DNA of 64,000 nucleotides, taken from the NCBI GenBank assembly GCA_023953615.1, contig JAMLJH010000001.1, positions 1,901,360 to 1,965,359 on the forward strand, in the 5' to 3' direction. The notes beneath the pieces were generated by a model. That model was not told the DNA's origin, did no database searches, and saw only the letters and a list, made by a program, of their open reading frames with translations. Positions 48,566 through 56,379 of the stretch are shown piece after piece. Position numbers and translations under genes: made by a program. Position 1 is the first letter of the stretch, and every line of letters starts with the position of its first letter. Origin of the DNA: Verrucomicrobiia bacterium (lineage in GTDB: Bacteria > Verrucomicrobiota > Verrucomicrobiia > Limisphaerales > JADLHS01).

Positions 48566-48856
48566 CTATTCGCGTCCCAAGCCATGATCCGGATGCCGCT
48601 TGTGGTGTCGGACCAGCGTGATGCGAATGCCATCGGGAATCTCGCGGTAAAGAAAGTGATAGGGAAAGCGTCGCAGGTTGGCCCGACGGAATTGGGAACT
48701 GACGAGATGAAATCTTCCCGGGTTTGCCGCCGCGAACTTGATGAAGTGCCGTAACTCCTTTTTGAATTCGTCTCCCAGTACGGGTGAAACCCCATCGTAG
48801 TAATTGAGAACTTCAGCGACATCCTGCTCAACGGCGGGATGGTATTCGACGTTCAT
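48566..48856 (-). CDS. RelE/ParE-family toxin
   Basis: 96 residues: EYHPAVEQDVAEVLNYYDGVSPVLGDEFKKEL, then LRRFPYHFLYREIPDGIRITLVRHHKRHPDHGL. The RRFPYHFLYR and VxHHKRHPxH motifs place it with ParE-like toxins. It overlaps the upstream antitoxin gene by 4 bases. Confidence 0.9.
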   Translation of the reverse strand: MNVEYHPAVEQDVAEVLNYYDGVSPVLGDEFKKELRHFIKFAAANPGRFHLVSSQFRRANLRRFPYHFLYREIPDGIRITLVRHHKRHPDHGLGRE

Positions 48857-49083
48857 TTCCGGCGGCGGGCTTCGACACGTTGCCAGAATTCGCCGTCGTG
48901 AAGCGCCGGCGCCTGGCCGGATTCAATCTCGAAGTCACGCCGTTCGGCTTCGGCCAACTCCTCAGCCTCAGACCGTTCTTCGGTTATTGGGGGCAGCGAA
49001 CGCAGTAAAGATTCGGCCAATTGAACCCGCGCTTCTACACCGAGGGCGAGTGCCTGCTTCTTAAGTTCTTCCACCGCAGTCAT
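48853..49083 (-). CDS. Addiction-module antitoxin
   Basis: 76 residues from ATG at 49083: TAVEELKKQALALGVEARVQ, LAESLLRSLPP, then an acidic stretch (EERSEAEELAEAERR) and a tail EFWQRVEARRRK. Same helical antitoxin family as 45891-46115 and same overlapping layout with a ParE toxin. An upstream in-frame ATG at 49206 is antisense to repeat copy 2 and unlikely. Confidence 0.85.
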   Translation of the reverse strand: MTAVEELKKQALALGVEARVQLAESLLRSLPPITEERSEAEELAEAERRDFEIESGQAPALHDGEFWQRVEARRRK

Positions 49084-49254
49084 AGCCACACGGTATCGCG
49101 ACCCAGGCTTCATGACAAGGGCGCAGGGCGAGAAGATCGCGCAACGCCTGAGTCTCCAGGGCGATCCGTCCGGGAAGCCGGATTTCTCCATCGAACCGGA
49201 GACCAACGAAGTCTATGACTTCATCTGCTTCGCGCGCACGGAGGGCGAGGCGAA

Positions 49255-49283
49255 GTCAGCCGCATTCTCACGAACGCGGCTAC
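49255..49283. repeat. REP palindrome inside repeat copy 2
   Basis: GCCGCATTC-TCAC-GAACGCGGC stem (one mismatch) flanked by GTCA and TAC. Same family as the REPs around the RAYT gene. Confidence 0.75.
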
Positions 49284-49316
49284 TGACAAAGACGGCAACC
49301 CAAGCGAGACGTTGCA

Positions 49317-49379
49317 CAAAGCCAAACAGGAACGGCTCGAAAATTGGCGCATCTTGCAGGAACTGGCGGGGATTATTTG
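49317..49379 (+). repeat. 63-bp tail repeat, copy 2
   Basis: Reads KAKQERLENWRILQELAGII; ends GGCGGGGATTATTTG and is followed by C instead of A, so the TGA stop is lost. Confidence 0.85.
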
Positions 49380-49416
49380 CTTCACTGGCAAGCCTTGTCG
49401 CGGCAGCATCCAAGCC

Positions 49417-50493
49417 GTGCGAAAGAATGCAATCCTCTTCATCGCGTTATCGGTCTTGTTCGGATTATTAGTCTGGCAGCAGGCCGAGATTCGAGCTTTG
49501 CGATCCGAGTTGGAGGATCTGAAGCAGAGGGAGACAACGGTCGTCACTGTTCCCGCCGCTTCAGGTGCTCCGGTTTCAGTCATGAATTCCGATGAGGGTG
49601 TGATGCCCCAGCGCCTGGCCGCACTGGAAGAACAGGTTCGCCAATTGACTTTGGCCTCAGAGTCCTTGATGGAGCGCGGGCAACTTCCATTATCGGCTGC
49701 CAAGACCGCCGAATTGAGGGGACGATTTTTGGATGCTTCGCTCTCCGACGGCGAGCGACTCCGAATCCTGCGGATTCTCCGTAGAAACCAGGCCATTGAC
49801 GACGAAGTGTTACGCACCGGTCTGGCATGGATGGAAACGCTTTCCGATACGAAATTGATTGGGGACGTGTTGGAACAATTTGTCGGGCTGAAAAGCCCCG
49901 CGTTACGGGACAAGGCGTTGCAACTCGTCGCGACTCATCCGGACGAGCAAATCCGCCGGCGGGCGGCCCAGATTCTGGGAGGCTTCGACGATCTGCAGGT
50001 TGAGTCAGCAATTTGGACGGCGCTGGCCTCGGAGCAAAGTCGCGGGGTGCAAGGTCAATTGGAGGATGCGTTACGCGAAATGCCGATGAGTCCGGAGCGT
50101 CAAGCTGACTTGGAAAGACGGCTGGCGAACAATACCGCTTCGTTGCAAGAGCGGTTTGCCGCCTTTCGCGTCTTGATGTCAGCCAAGGCAGCGAGTGCGG
50201 AGGCCGTAAGGGATTTTGCAAACGAAGTCGTGGCGCAGAACAATGTGGATCAAACGGCGGACTTGTTCCGAATGTTGGACAACACAGGAAATCTTGCCGC
50301 CGCTCCAGCCTTGGTCTACGGGCTTCAGATGGATAATCCAAAACTGCGCGCGCTGGCGCTGGATGCGTTGAGCGAAATGCAGTCGGACCCCACCGTAGTC
50401 AAATGGCTGCAATACTCCGCCAACAATGACGCCGATGAACGCGTGCGGGCGGAGGCGGTTCGTGCTCTCGCCCAAGCGGGAAACAAACCATAA
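49417..50493 (+). CDS. Membrane-anchored coiled-coil/HEAT-like repeat protein
   Basis: 358 residues from GTG at 49417, which begins RKNAILFIALSVLFGLLVWQ, a membrane anchor. A coiled coil (IRALRSELEDLKQRE, LAALEEQVRQLTLASESL) leads to a long array of HEAT-like helical pairs (LRDKALQLVATHPDEQIRRR; NPKLRALALDALSEMQSDP; DERVRAEAVRALAQAG). It probably serves protein-protein contact outside the membrane. The frame is also open upstream through repeat copy 2, but the GTG fits the anchor best. Confidence 0.7.
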   Translation: MRKNAILFIALSVLFGLLVWQQAEIRALRSELEDLKQRETTVVTVPAASGAPVSVMNSDEGVMPQRLAALEEQVRQLTLASESLMERGQLPLSAAKTAELRGRFLDASLSDGERLRILRILRRNQAIDDEVLRTGLAWMETLSDTKLIGDVLEQFVGLKSPALRDKALQLVATHPDEQIRRRAAQILGGFDDLQVESAIWTALASEQSRGVQGQLEDALREMPMSPERQADLERRLANNTASLQERFAAFRVLMSAKAASAEAVRDFANEVVAQNNVDQTADLFRMLDNTGNLAAAPALVYGLQMDNPKLRALALDALSEMQSDPTVVKWLQYSANNDADERVRAEAVRALAQAGNKP

Positions 50494-50562
50494 AGGTTCA
50501 CAGGTGAGTTTATTCCACCCCGGCACGACAAAGTCGTTTACGCTCCCCCCGATCGGACCGGT

Positions 50563-50625
50563 CAAAGCCAAACAAGAACGCCTCGAAAACTGGCGCACGC
50601 CGCCGAAATGGGCGGGGATTATTTG
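50563..50625 (+). repeat. 63-bp tail repeat, copy 3
   Basis: Reads KAKQERLENWRTPPKWAGII then TGA. It lies in the 173-base gap between the HEAT-like gene and the next small gene; only the tail is present. Confidence 0.85.
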
Positions 50626-50666
50626 AGGTCTGGCAAGCAAATTAGCCGTATGCTAGACTGCTTGGC

Positions 50667-50930
50667 ATGAAGACAAATGGCGATACCGTGGCTTTGGAAA
50701 AATTTCTTCGTCCGCTGGCGCGTGGGCTTTCCATTGAACTCGCGCGCGCCATCGTCAACCTGACCGCCGATGAGGAAATACAATCCCGCTACGATTGGCT
50801 TGCGGAGAAAAACACCGAAGGGCAACTCACGGCAGCCGAGCGGGAAGAATTGGAATCGCTCGTTCGCGTCAATACGTTGCTTGGCGTCCTCAAAGTCGAA
50901 GCCAAAGCGGTTCTTGCCAAAGCCGCCTGA
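50667..50930 (+). CDS. Small helical protein paired with HNH nuclease
   Basis: 87 residues: FLRPLARGLSIELARAIVNL, TADEEIQSRYDWLAEKNTEG, QLTAAEREELESLVRVNTLL. The second part resembles the short helical proteins often encoded just upstream of small HNH genes in cyanobacteria and Verrucomicrobia. Its stop overlaps the HNH start (TGATG), so they are coupled. An antitoxin or immunity role is conceivable but unproven. Confidence 0.75.
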   Translation: MKTNGDTVALEKFLRPLARGLSIELARAIVNLTADEEIQSRYDWLAEKNTEGQLTAAEREELESLVRVNTLLGVLKVEAKAVLAKAA

Positions 50931-51328
50931 TGGACACGGCGACCGTCCAGTTGATTCGGCAACGCGCGGGCAACCGTTGCGAGTATTGTCGTCTGCCGCA
51001 GGACTTCTCCGGACTGCGCTTTCACATCGAGCACATCATCGCCCGTCAGCATCGTGGTACTGATGACGCCGACAATCTCGCGCTTGCCTGCCCTGAATGC
51101 AATTGTCACAAAGGCACGAATCTCAGCGGCGTTGACCCTGACACTGGCAAAGTCACGGAGCTTTTTCATCCGCGTCACGACCGATGGGCCGACCATTTCA
51201 CAATTGTCGAGGGAAGCATTATCGGAAAAACACCGGCTGGGCGCGCGACGGCGTGGTTGCTGGAAATGAACTCCGGCGAACGATTGAGAATAAGGCAGAG
51301 ACTGCTCCGGCTGGGGTTATGGATGTAA
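50930..51328 (+). CDS. HNH endonuclease
   Basis: 132 residues. Zinc and catalytic residues: RCEYC (17-20), FHIEHIIARQHRGTDDADNL (His 32/35) and CPECNCHKG (54-62). This compact HNH form is common and often mobile. Directly coupled to the small helical protein upstream and followed 31 bases later by tail-repeat copy 4. DNA cleavage is expected; the target is unknown. Confidence 0.92.
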   Translation: MDTATVQLIRQRAGNRCEYCRLPQDFSGLRFHIEHIIARQHRGTDDADNLALACPECNCHKGTNLSGVDPDTGKVTELFHPRHDRWADHFTIVEGSIIGKTPAGRATAWLLEMNSGERLRIRQRLLRLGLWM

Positions 51329-51359
51329 CGAAAGACGGTAATCTGAGCGAGCCGCAGCT

Positions 51360-51422
51360 CAAAGCCAAACAAGAACGGCTCGAAAACCGGCGCATGCTGC
51401 CGAAGTGGGCGGAGATTATTTG
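51360..51422 (+). repeat. 63-bp tail repeat, copy 4
   Basis: Reads KAKQERLENRRMLPKWAEII followed by TGT; the end has GGAGATTATTTG in place of GGGGATTATTTG. It sits 11 bases before a REP palindrome. Confidence 0.85.
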
Positions 51423-51433
51423 TTCCTTATAAT

Positions 51434-51462
51434 GTGGCTGCGTTCGTGAGAACGCGGCTGAC
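51434..51462. repeat. REP palindrome
   Basis: GTGGCTGCGTTC-GTGAG-AACGCGGCTGAC, the inverse orientation of the REP at 52147. Together with the next palindrome it forms a pair downstream of the RAYT gene. Confidence 0.8.
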
Positions 51463-51466
51463 TGAT

Positions 51467-51493
51467 GTGCCGCACTCTCACGAGTGCAGCCAC
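51467..51493. repeat. REP-like palindrome, diverged
   Basis: GTGCCGCACTC-TCAC-GAGTGCAGCCAC. It lies 4 bases after the previous REP. Confidence 0.7.
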
Positions 51494-51496
51494 GGG

Positions 51497-52114
51497 TTAA
51501 GATTTTTTCAACGGCTCCGTCGGCAACGGCTCGCGCTGTTTGCAGTAAAGCTTCCAGAACAGTTCCCAATAATCCTCCTGAAGCGGATACAAATCGGGAT
51601 AGCCTGGTACCACCGCACCGCAAAATTTCCATTCCGCCTCTGTCTCAACCAGTTTCGCCCGCATGGGATTTGCCAAGATGTAAAAGCATACGCTCGCCAA
51701 CGCGCCCTGTTTCCGTTCCTCCTCGCGCAATACGTGGTCGTGCGCCTGCGGCTGGAGTTTCCATATTTCCCGTCGCTGCGCTCGTGCGAGCGCGGCTGAC
51801 TTTTGCAGCGGTTCACCCGCCAGCAACCGGTTCAACTGCAACCGCAGGAACTTGATCGCATTCAACTGGTCGCTGGCCACCGCCAAACCCAGCAGCATCA
51901 GGTGCAGATGATCCGGCATCAGACAATAAGTTGGACAAACCAGTTTTTCACGGACGCCGGCATGAACCAACACCTCGCGAAACTCGTGATGAAAACGGTC
52001 GTCCAGCCAGCCGGGGGTTACGGGGACAATTCGCATCGTCCAATGAACGGCGGCAAAGGCTTGATAGTAGGAACGCTCCAGTCGGGATAGATGATGGAGG
52101 TCGGGGTTGCTCAC
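51497..52114 (-). CDS. REP-associated tyrosine transposase (Y1_Tnp, RAYT)
   Basis: 205 residues from GTG at 52114. HUH motif in YCLMPDHLHLMLLG (His 69 and 71), and the nucleophile Tyr in SVCFYILANPMRAKLVE (about 145). RAYTs nick and mobilise REP palindromes as single-stranded DNA; this gene is flanked by REPs on both sides. A REP-like palindrome also lies inside the gene (51772-51800), encoding KSAALARAQRR. The frame is intact, so the enzyme may be active. Confidence 0.93.
   Translation of the reverse strand: MSNPDLHHLSRLERSYYQAFAAVHWTMRIVPVTPGWLDDRFHHEFREVLVHAGVREKLVCPTYCLMPDHLHLMLLGLAVASDQLNAIKFLRLQLNRLLAGEPLQKSAALARAQRREIWKLQPQAHDHVLREEERKQGALASVCFYILANPMRAKLVETEAEWKFCGAVVPGYPDLYPLQEDYWELFWKLYCKQREPLPTEPLKKS
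51772..51800. repeat. REP-like palindrome within the RAYT coding sequence
   Basis: GTCGCTGCGCTC-GTGC-GAGCGCGGCTGAC, matching the flanking REPs at most positions while keeping the transposase frame open. Confidence 0.65.
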
Positions 52115-52146
52115 GGTTCGTGAAATTATTCCACATCCGACAGAAA

Positions 52147-52174
52147 GTCAGCCGCGTTCTAACGAACGCGGCAC
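52147..52174. repeat. REP palindrome upstream of RAYT
   Basis: Perfect 9-bp stem GCCGCGTTC-TAAC-GAACGCGGC, preceded by GTCA. It is 32 bases upstream of the RAYT start codon, between the RAYT and the divergent MFS gene. Confidence 0.85.
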
Positions 52175-52221
52175 ATTTTTAGGCTCGCCGTGGGCCGCGC
52201 GCTCGGTTACTTCAAGCGTCC

Positions 52222-53514
52222 ATGACCGGGCCCGTTTCCAAATCAGCCGCCGCTCCGACCCGGGCGCGTTATTGGGTCGTGGGCTTTGCGGTGTCGCTGG
52301 CCATTATTCAATACATTGATCGGATTTGCATTGCGCAGGCGGCACCGTTGATGGCTGCCGACCTGCACTTGGACGCGGAGCAAATGGGTTGGGTGTTCGC
52401 GGCGTTCACGCTGGCGTACGCGTTGTTTGAAATTCCCACCGGCTACCTGGGCGACCGGATCGGCCCGCGCCGCGTTCTGCTGCGCATCGTGTTGTGGTGG
52501 TCTTTTTTCACGGCGGCTACCGGTTGGATGCGCCATCTCTGGTCGCTCCTCGTGGTGCGTTTTCTTTTTGGCGCGGGCGAGGCGGGTTGTTTTCCCAATC
52601 TGACCAAGGCGTTCAATCGTTGGTTGCCCACTTCCGAACGCTCCCGCGCCCAAGGCATCATGTGGATGAGCGCCCGCATCGGCGGCGCGTTCACGCCGCT
52701 GTTGGTGGCCGGGACGCTGATGTTCGTGTCCTGGCGCGCGGCCTTTTTTCTGTTCGGTCTGCTCGGGGTCGTCTGGGCGGTGATTTTCTTCTGGTGGTAT
52801 CGCGATGACCCGCGGACGCATCCCGCCGTGAACGCCGCCGAAGCCGCGCGGTTGCCGCCGGAGGACGCGCCCGACGTTCGCTTCAAAATCCCGTGGCGGA
52901 CGTTGTTTACCTCGCGCACGGTCTGGTGTTTGTGCGGTCAATATTTTGCCTGCAGCTATTGTTTTTATTTCTTCATCACCTGGTTTCCCACTTACCTGTT
53001 GCAACAACACGGTTTCGATATGAAACAAAGCGCGCTGTTGGCGGGCACTCCGCTCTTGGTCGGCGCGTTCGGTTCGCTGTTCGTGGGTTGGTTTTCGCCG
53101 CAACTGGGGCAATGGCTGGGGAACGTCGGCCACGCGCGCCGTTACATCGGCGCCGCGGCTTCCGCCGGAGCGGTGCTGTTGTTGGTGGCCGCCGCGCAAT
53201 TGACGCAACCGTATCTGGCCGTGACCGCCATCGCGCTGGTCGCGTTTTGCAATGACGCCCAAATGCCGGGCGCGTGGACGGCCTGCATGGATGTTGGCGG
53301 CAAGGCGGTGGCCACGCTGTCGGGCACGATGAACATGATGGGCAATTTCGGCGGTTTCCTTTCGTCGCTCGCTTCCGGTTACCTGGTGCAGTGGACGGGG
53401 AATTGGAGTCTGGTTTTTTACGTGGCGGCGGTCATGTACAGCGGTGGATTGATTTGCTGGCTGGTCATGGATCCGGTCACACCGCTGGCGCAACAATCGC
53501 GTTGGCGACGTTAG
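52222..53514 (+). CDS. MFS transporter, anion:cation symporter type
   Basis: 430 residues with twelve hydrophobic segments. The first loop has YLGDRIGPRRVLL, the MFS signature, and YIDRICIAQAAPLMAADLHL and FGAGEAGCFPNLTKAFNRWLP are typical of the ACS family that imports hexuronates, glucarate or other organic anions with protons or sodium. The substrate cannot be told from sequence. Single gene, with purC convergent 41 bases downstream. Confidence 0.9.
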   Translation: MTGPVSKSAAAPTRARYWVVGFAVSLAIIQYIDRICIAQAAPLMAADLHLDAEQMGWVFAAFTLAYALFEIPTGYLGDRIGPRRVLLRIVLWWSFFTAATGWMRHLWSLLVVRFLFGAGEAGCFPNLTKAFNRWLPTSERSRAQGIMWMSARIGGAFTPLLVAGTLMFVSWRAAFFLFGLLGVVWAVIFFWWYRDDPRTHPAVNAAEAARLPPEDAPDVRFKIPWRTLFTSRTVWCLCGQYFACSYCFYFFITWFPTYLLQQHGFDMKQSALLAGTPLLVGAFGSLFVGWFSPQLGQWLGNVGHARRYIGAAASAGAVLLLVAAAQLTQPYLAVTAIALVAFCNDAQMPGAWTACMDVGGKAVATLSGTMNMMGNFGGFLSSLASGYLVQWTGNWSLVFYVAAVMYSGGLICWLVMDPVTPLAQQSRWRR

Positions 53515-53555
53515 CCGCACCAGCGGACGCAACCGTTCGCTTTGCCGTCGGGCGC

Positions 53556-54461
53556 TTACAATTTTTGTCCCGTCAACCGTTCGTAAGCTTCCAGATACTT
53601 GGCTTCAGTTTTAGCCACCACGTCGTCCGGCAAAGCGGGCGCGGGCGGAGTTTTGTTCCACGACAACGTTTCCAGGTAATCGCGTACGAACTGTTTATCG
53701 AAACTGGGCTGGCTCTTGCCGGGGGCGTATTCGGAGGCCGGCCAGAACCGCGAGGAATCCGGCGTCAACACTTCATCAATCAGAATGAGCTGACCATCGA
53801 ACACGCCGAATTCGAATTTGGTGTCGGCGATGATGATGCCGCGTTGGCGGGCGTAGTCGCGGGCGAACCGATAAATCTTCAGGCTCAAATCGCGGACTTG
53901 CCGGGCCTGGTCGGCGCCCAAAATTTTTTCCGCGGCGGCGAACGAAATGTTTTCATCGTGACCGGTATCGGCCTTGGTTGAGGGTGTGAAAATGGGTTCC
54001 GGTAATTCGGCGGATTCCCGCAAACCCGCCGGCAACGCCAGACCGCAAACGGTCTGGGATTTTTTATATTCCTTCCAACCGGAGCCGGCCAGATAGCCGC
54101 GCACGATGCACTCGACCGCCAACGGCCGGGCTTTCTTGACGATCATGGCGCGTTGGGCGAGCGCGGCTTTGGTTGCGGCGGGGAGATGCGCCAGCGCGGG
54201 CACGTGGAACGATTCACCCGCTTTGACCAGGCGATGGTTCGGCACGAGATTTTCCGTTTGATCGAACCAGAAATGCGACAATTGCGTGAGTACTTCGCCT
54301 TTGTGCGGAATGCCGTTCGGCATTACGCAGTCGAAGGCCGAGATGCGGTCGCTGGCCACAAAGAGAAAGGCATCGTGTAAATCGAAAATTTCCCGCACCT
54401 TGCCGCTCCGAACTTTTTTGATGCCGGGAAGTTCGAGCTGCAACAGAATTGAATTTGCCAT
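53556..54461 (-). CDS. purC: Phosphoribosylaminoimidazole-succinocarboxamide synthase PurC
   Basis: 301 residues; the longer type of SAICAR synthetase. Motifs: KVRSGKVREIFDLHDAFLFVASDRISAFDCVMPNGIP, ECIVRGYLAGSGWKEY, and IIIADTKFEFGVFDGQLILIDEVLTPDSSRFWPA. It joins aspartate to CAIR in purine synthesis, using ATP. Divergent from polX with 169 bases between the starts. Confidence 0.97.
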   Translation of the reverse strand: MANSILLQLELPGIKKVRSGKVREIFDLHDAFLFVASDRISAFDCVMPNGIPHKGEVLTQLSHFWFDQTENLVPNHRLVKAGESFHVPALAHLPAATKAALAQRAMIVKKARPLAVECIVRGYLAGSGWKEYKKSQTVCGLALPAGLRESAELPEPIFTPSTKADTGHDENISFAAAEKILGADQARQVRDLSLKIYRFARDYARQRGIIIADTKFEFGVFDGQLILIDEVLTPDSSRFWPASEYAPGKSQPSFDKQFVRDYLETLSWNKTPPAPALPDDVVAKTEAKYLEAYERLTGQKL

Positions 54462-54630
54462 AAAAAGTTATGATGAAGGTTTCAGCGCCAGCTTCAATCT
54501 CAAAGCGAATTCATTTGGGTTCACGCGCTGGAATCCGCCGGCAAGCGGGCGGGTCGGTCCGCGGTCGCGGGGTTCAGCCGCGCGCCCTTTGCCACTTGGC
54601 CTGAAAGCGGGTTTGCGTTACAACCAACGC

Positions 54631-56379
54631 ATGGACAAAGAGCGCGTGGCAGAAATCCTCATCGAGATCGGCACCTTGCTGGAACTCCAGGGGGAGAATC
54701 CTTTCAAGACCCGCGCCTACCAGAATGGCGCGCGCATGATCGAGAGCCTGAATGAGCCGCTGGCCACAGTGGTCGCGGAACAACGCCTCGGCGAACTCAA
54801 AGGCATCGGCGCGGCGTTGCAACAGAAAATCACCGAGTTGGTGACGACCGGACGGTTGCGGTATTACGAGGAATTGAAAGCCTCCGTGCCCGCGGGTCTG
54901 GTGGAAATGTTGGACGTGCCCGGTTTGGGGCCGAAAAAAATCATCGCACTCAACCAACAGCTCGGGGTGGACTCGCTCGAAAAGCTCGAAGCGGCGTGCC
55001 AGGCGGGGCGAGTGGCAAAGCTGCCGGGATTCGGCGCGAAGACGCAGGAGAATTTGCTCAAAGGCATTGCGTACCGTCGTCTCTACGCGCAGCGCACGCG
55101 CCTGGATGAAGCTTTGCAGGCCGCGGAGCCGATTCTGGAAAATTTGCGACAACATCCGCAGGTGCTGCGGTGCGACCTGGCGGGCAGTTTACGGCGCTGG
55201 CGCGAAACCATTGGCGACATTGATTTCCTGGTTGCCTCGCGCCAACCAGTATCGGTCATCGAACATTTTGTGGCGTTGCCGGACATTCGCAACGTGGTGG
55301 TTCAGGGCGACACCAAAGCCAGTGTGCTTCTGGCCAACGGCATGCAGGCCGACCTGCGCGTGGTCTCCGACGCGGAATATCCGTTTGCGCTGGCTTACTT
55401 CACCGGCAACAAGGAACACAACATCGTGATGCGGCAGCGCGCCATCGCGCGCGGTTTGCGACTCAACGAGTACGGCCTGTTCAAGTCCAAGCAGGAAACC
55501 CGCGATCCCAAACTGCGGTTGCCCTGTAAAACCGAGGCGGACATTTTTACCGCGCTGGACCTCGCTTATGTGCCGCCCGAGATGCGCGAAGATCACGGCG
55601 AATTTATGGCGGCGGAGCAGGGCAAACTGCCCCGGCTGCTCGAATGGACCGATCTCAAGGGCGCTCTGCATAATCACACGACCTGGAGCGACGGCCATAA
55701 TACCTTGGAGGAAACCGCCGCGCACATGGACGAGTTGGGTTTGCAATACTGGGCGGTTACCGACCATTCGCGCGCCGCGTTTCAAGCCAATGGACTGGAT
55801 CCGAAACGGTTGCGGGAACAGATCAAGGCGATTGCAGCGGTGAATCAAAAACTGGCGGATGCGGGACAGGAATTTCGTTTGCTCACGGGCAGCGAGGTGG
55901 ACGTGCTGAAGGATAAATTGGATTTCGATGATCGGTTGCTCGCCGAACTGGATGTTGTCGTTGCCAGTCTGCACGTGCCCGCCAAGGATGAAGCCGAAAA
56001 CACCAGACGCCTGATTCGCGCGGCGGAAAATAAATACGTCCATATCCTGGGCCACCTGACTGGACGGCTGCTGCTCGAACGGGAACCTTACCCGGTCAAT
56101 CAAGAAGCGGTCATTGACGCCTGCGCCGAAACGGGCACGTGGATTGAGTTAAATTGCAATCCGTGGCGGCTGGATTTGGACTGGCGCAAATGGTTTTACG
56201 CGCGGAGCAAAGGTGTAAAATGCGTCATCAATCCCGACGCCCACCGCAATGGCGATGCGGGATATTTGCGACTCGGCGCCGGGGTGGCGCGCAAAGGCTG
56301 GCTCACCAAGGCGGATGTCATCAACACGCTACCGTTGGCGAAATTGCGGAAGGAACTGACGAAGAAGCGGGGCAAATAG
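54631..56379 (+). CDS. polX: Family X DNA polymerase with PHP exonuclease domain, PolX
   Basis: 582 residues from ATG at 54631; the open frame upstream is antisense to purC. Helix-hairpin-helix motifs (LKGIGAALQQKI; VPGLGPKKIIALNQQLG; LPGFGAKTQEN), the polymerase site GSLRRWRETIGDIDFLVAS (catalytic Asp pair) and a C-terminal PHP domain (LKGALHNHTTWSDGHNTLEE, VTDHSR, HILGHLTGR, NPDAHRNGD). It fills gaps in base excision repair with 3'-5' exonuclease activity. Its last 59 bases overlap the convergent PEP-CTERM gene. Confidence 0.95.
   Translation: MDKERVAEILIEIGTLLELQGENPFKTRAYQNGARMIESLNEPLATVVAEQRLGELKGIGAALQQKITELVTTGRLRYYEELKASVPAGLVEMLDVPGLGPKKIIALNQQLGVDSLEKLEAACQAGRVAKLPGFGAKTQENLLKGIAYRRLYAQRTRLDEALQAAEPILENLRQHPQVLRCDLAGSLRRWRETIGDIDFLVASRQPVSVIEHFVALPDIRNVVVQGDTKASVLLANGMQADLRVVSDAEYPFALAYFTGNKEHNIVMRQRAIARGLRLNEYGLFKSKQETRDPKLRLPCKTEADIFTALDLAYVPPEMREDHGEFMAAEQGKLPRLLEWTDLKGALHNHTTWSDGHNTLEETAAHMDELGLQYWAVTDHSRAAFQANGLDPKRLREQIKAIAAVNQKLADAGQEFRLLTGSEVDVLKDKLDFDDRLLAELDVVVASLHVPAKDEAENTRRLIRAAENKYVHILGHLTGRLLLEREPYPVNQEAVIDACAETGTWIELNCNPWRLDLDWRKWFYARSKGVKCVINPDAHRNGDAGYLRLGAGVARKGWLTKADVINTLPLAKLRKELTKKRGK

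Larger units (their letters stand above)
49112..49379 (+). pseudogene. Decayed C-terminal fragment with tail repeat (copy 2), broken by a REP
   Basis: Longest remnant of the unknown parent protein: QGEKIAQRLSLQGDPSGKPD, FSIEPETNEVYDFICFARTEG, then a REP palindrome at 49255-49283 breaks the frame; the tail resumes in another frame as DKDGNPSETLHKAKQERLEN and WRILQELAGII. With no stop after ATTATTTG, the tail frame runs on into the HEAT-like gene. Confidence 0.65.

Noticed and set aside
48478..51422. Integron attC sites as the explanation for the island repeats
   Set aside because: The repeats are not palindromic, lack the R'/R'' core ends with GTT, and read as protein; no IntI-like integrase is present.
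54286..54630. Longer N-terminus for PolX
   Set aside because: The upstream frame is antisense to purC and its leader; PolX family proteins begin at the residue chosen.
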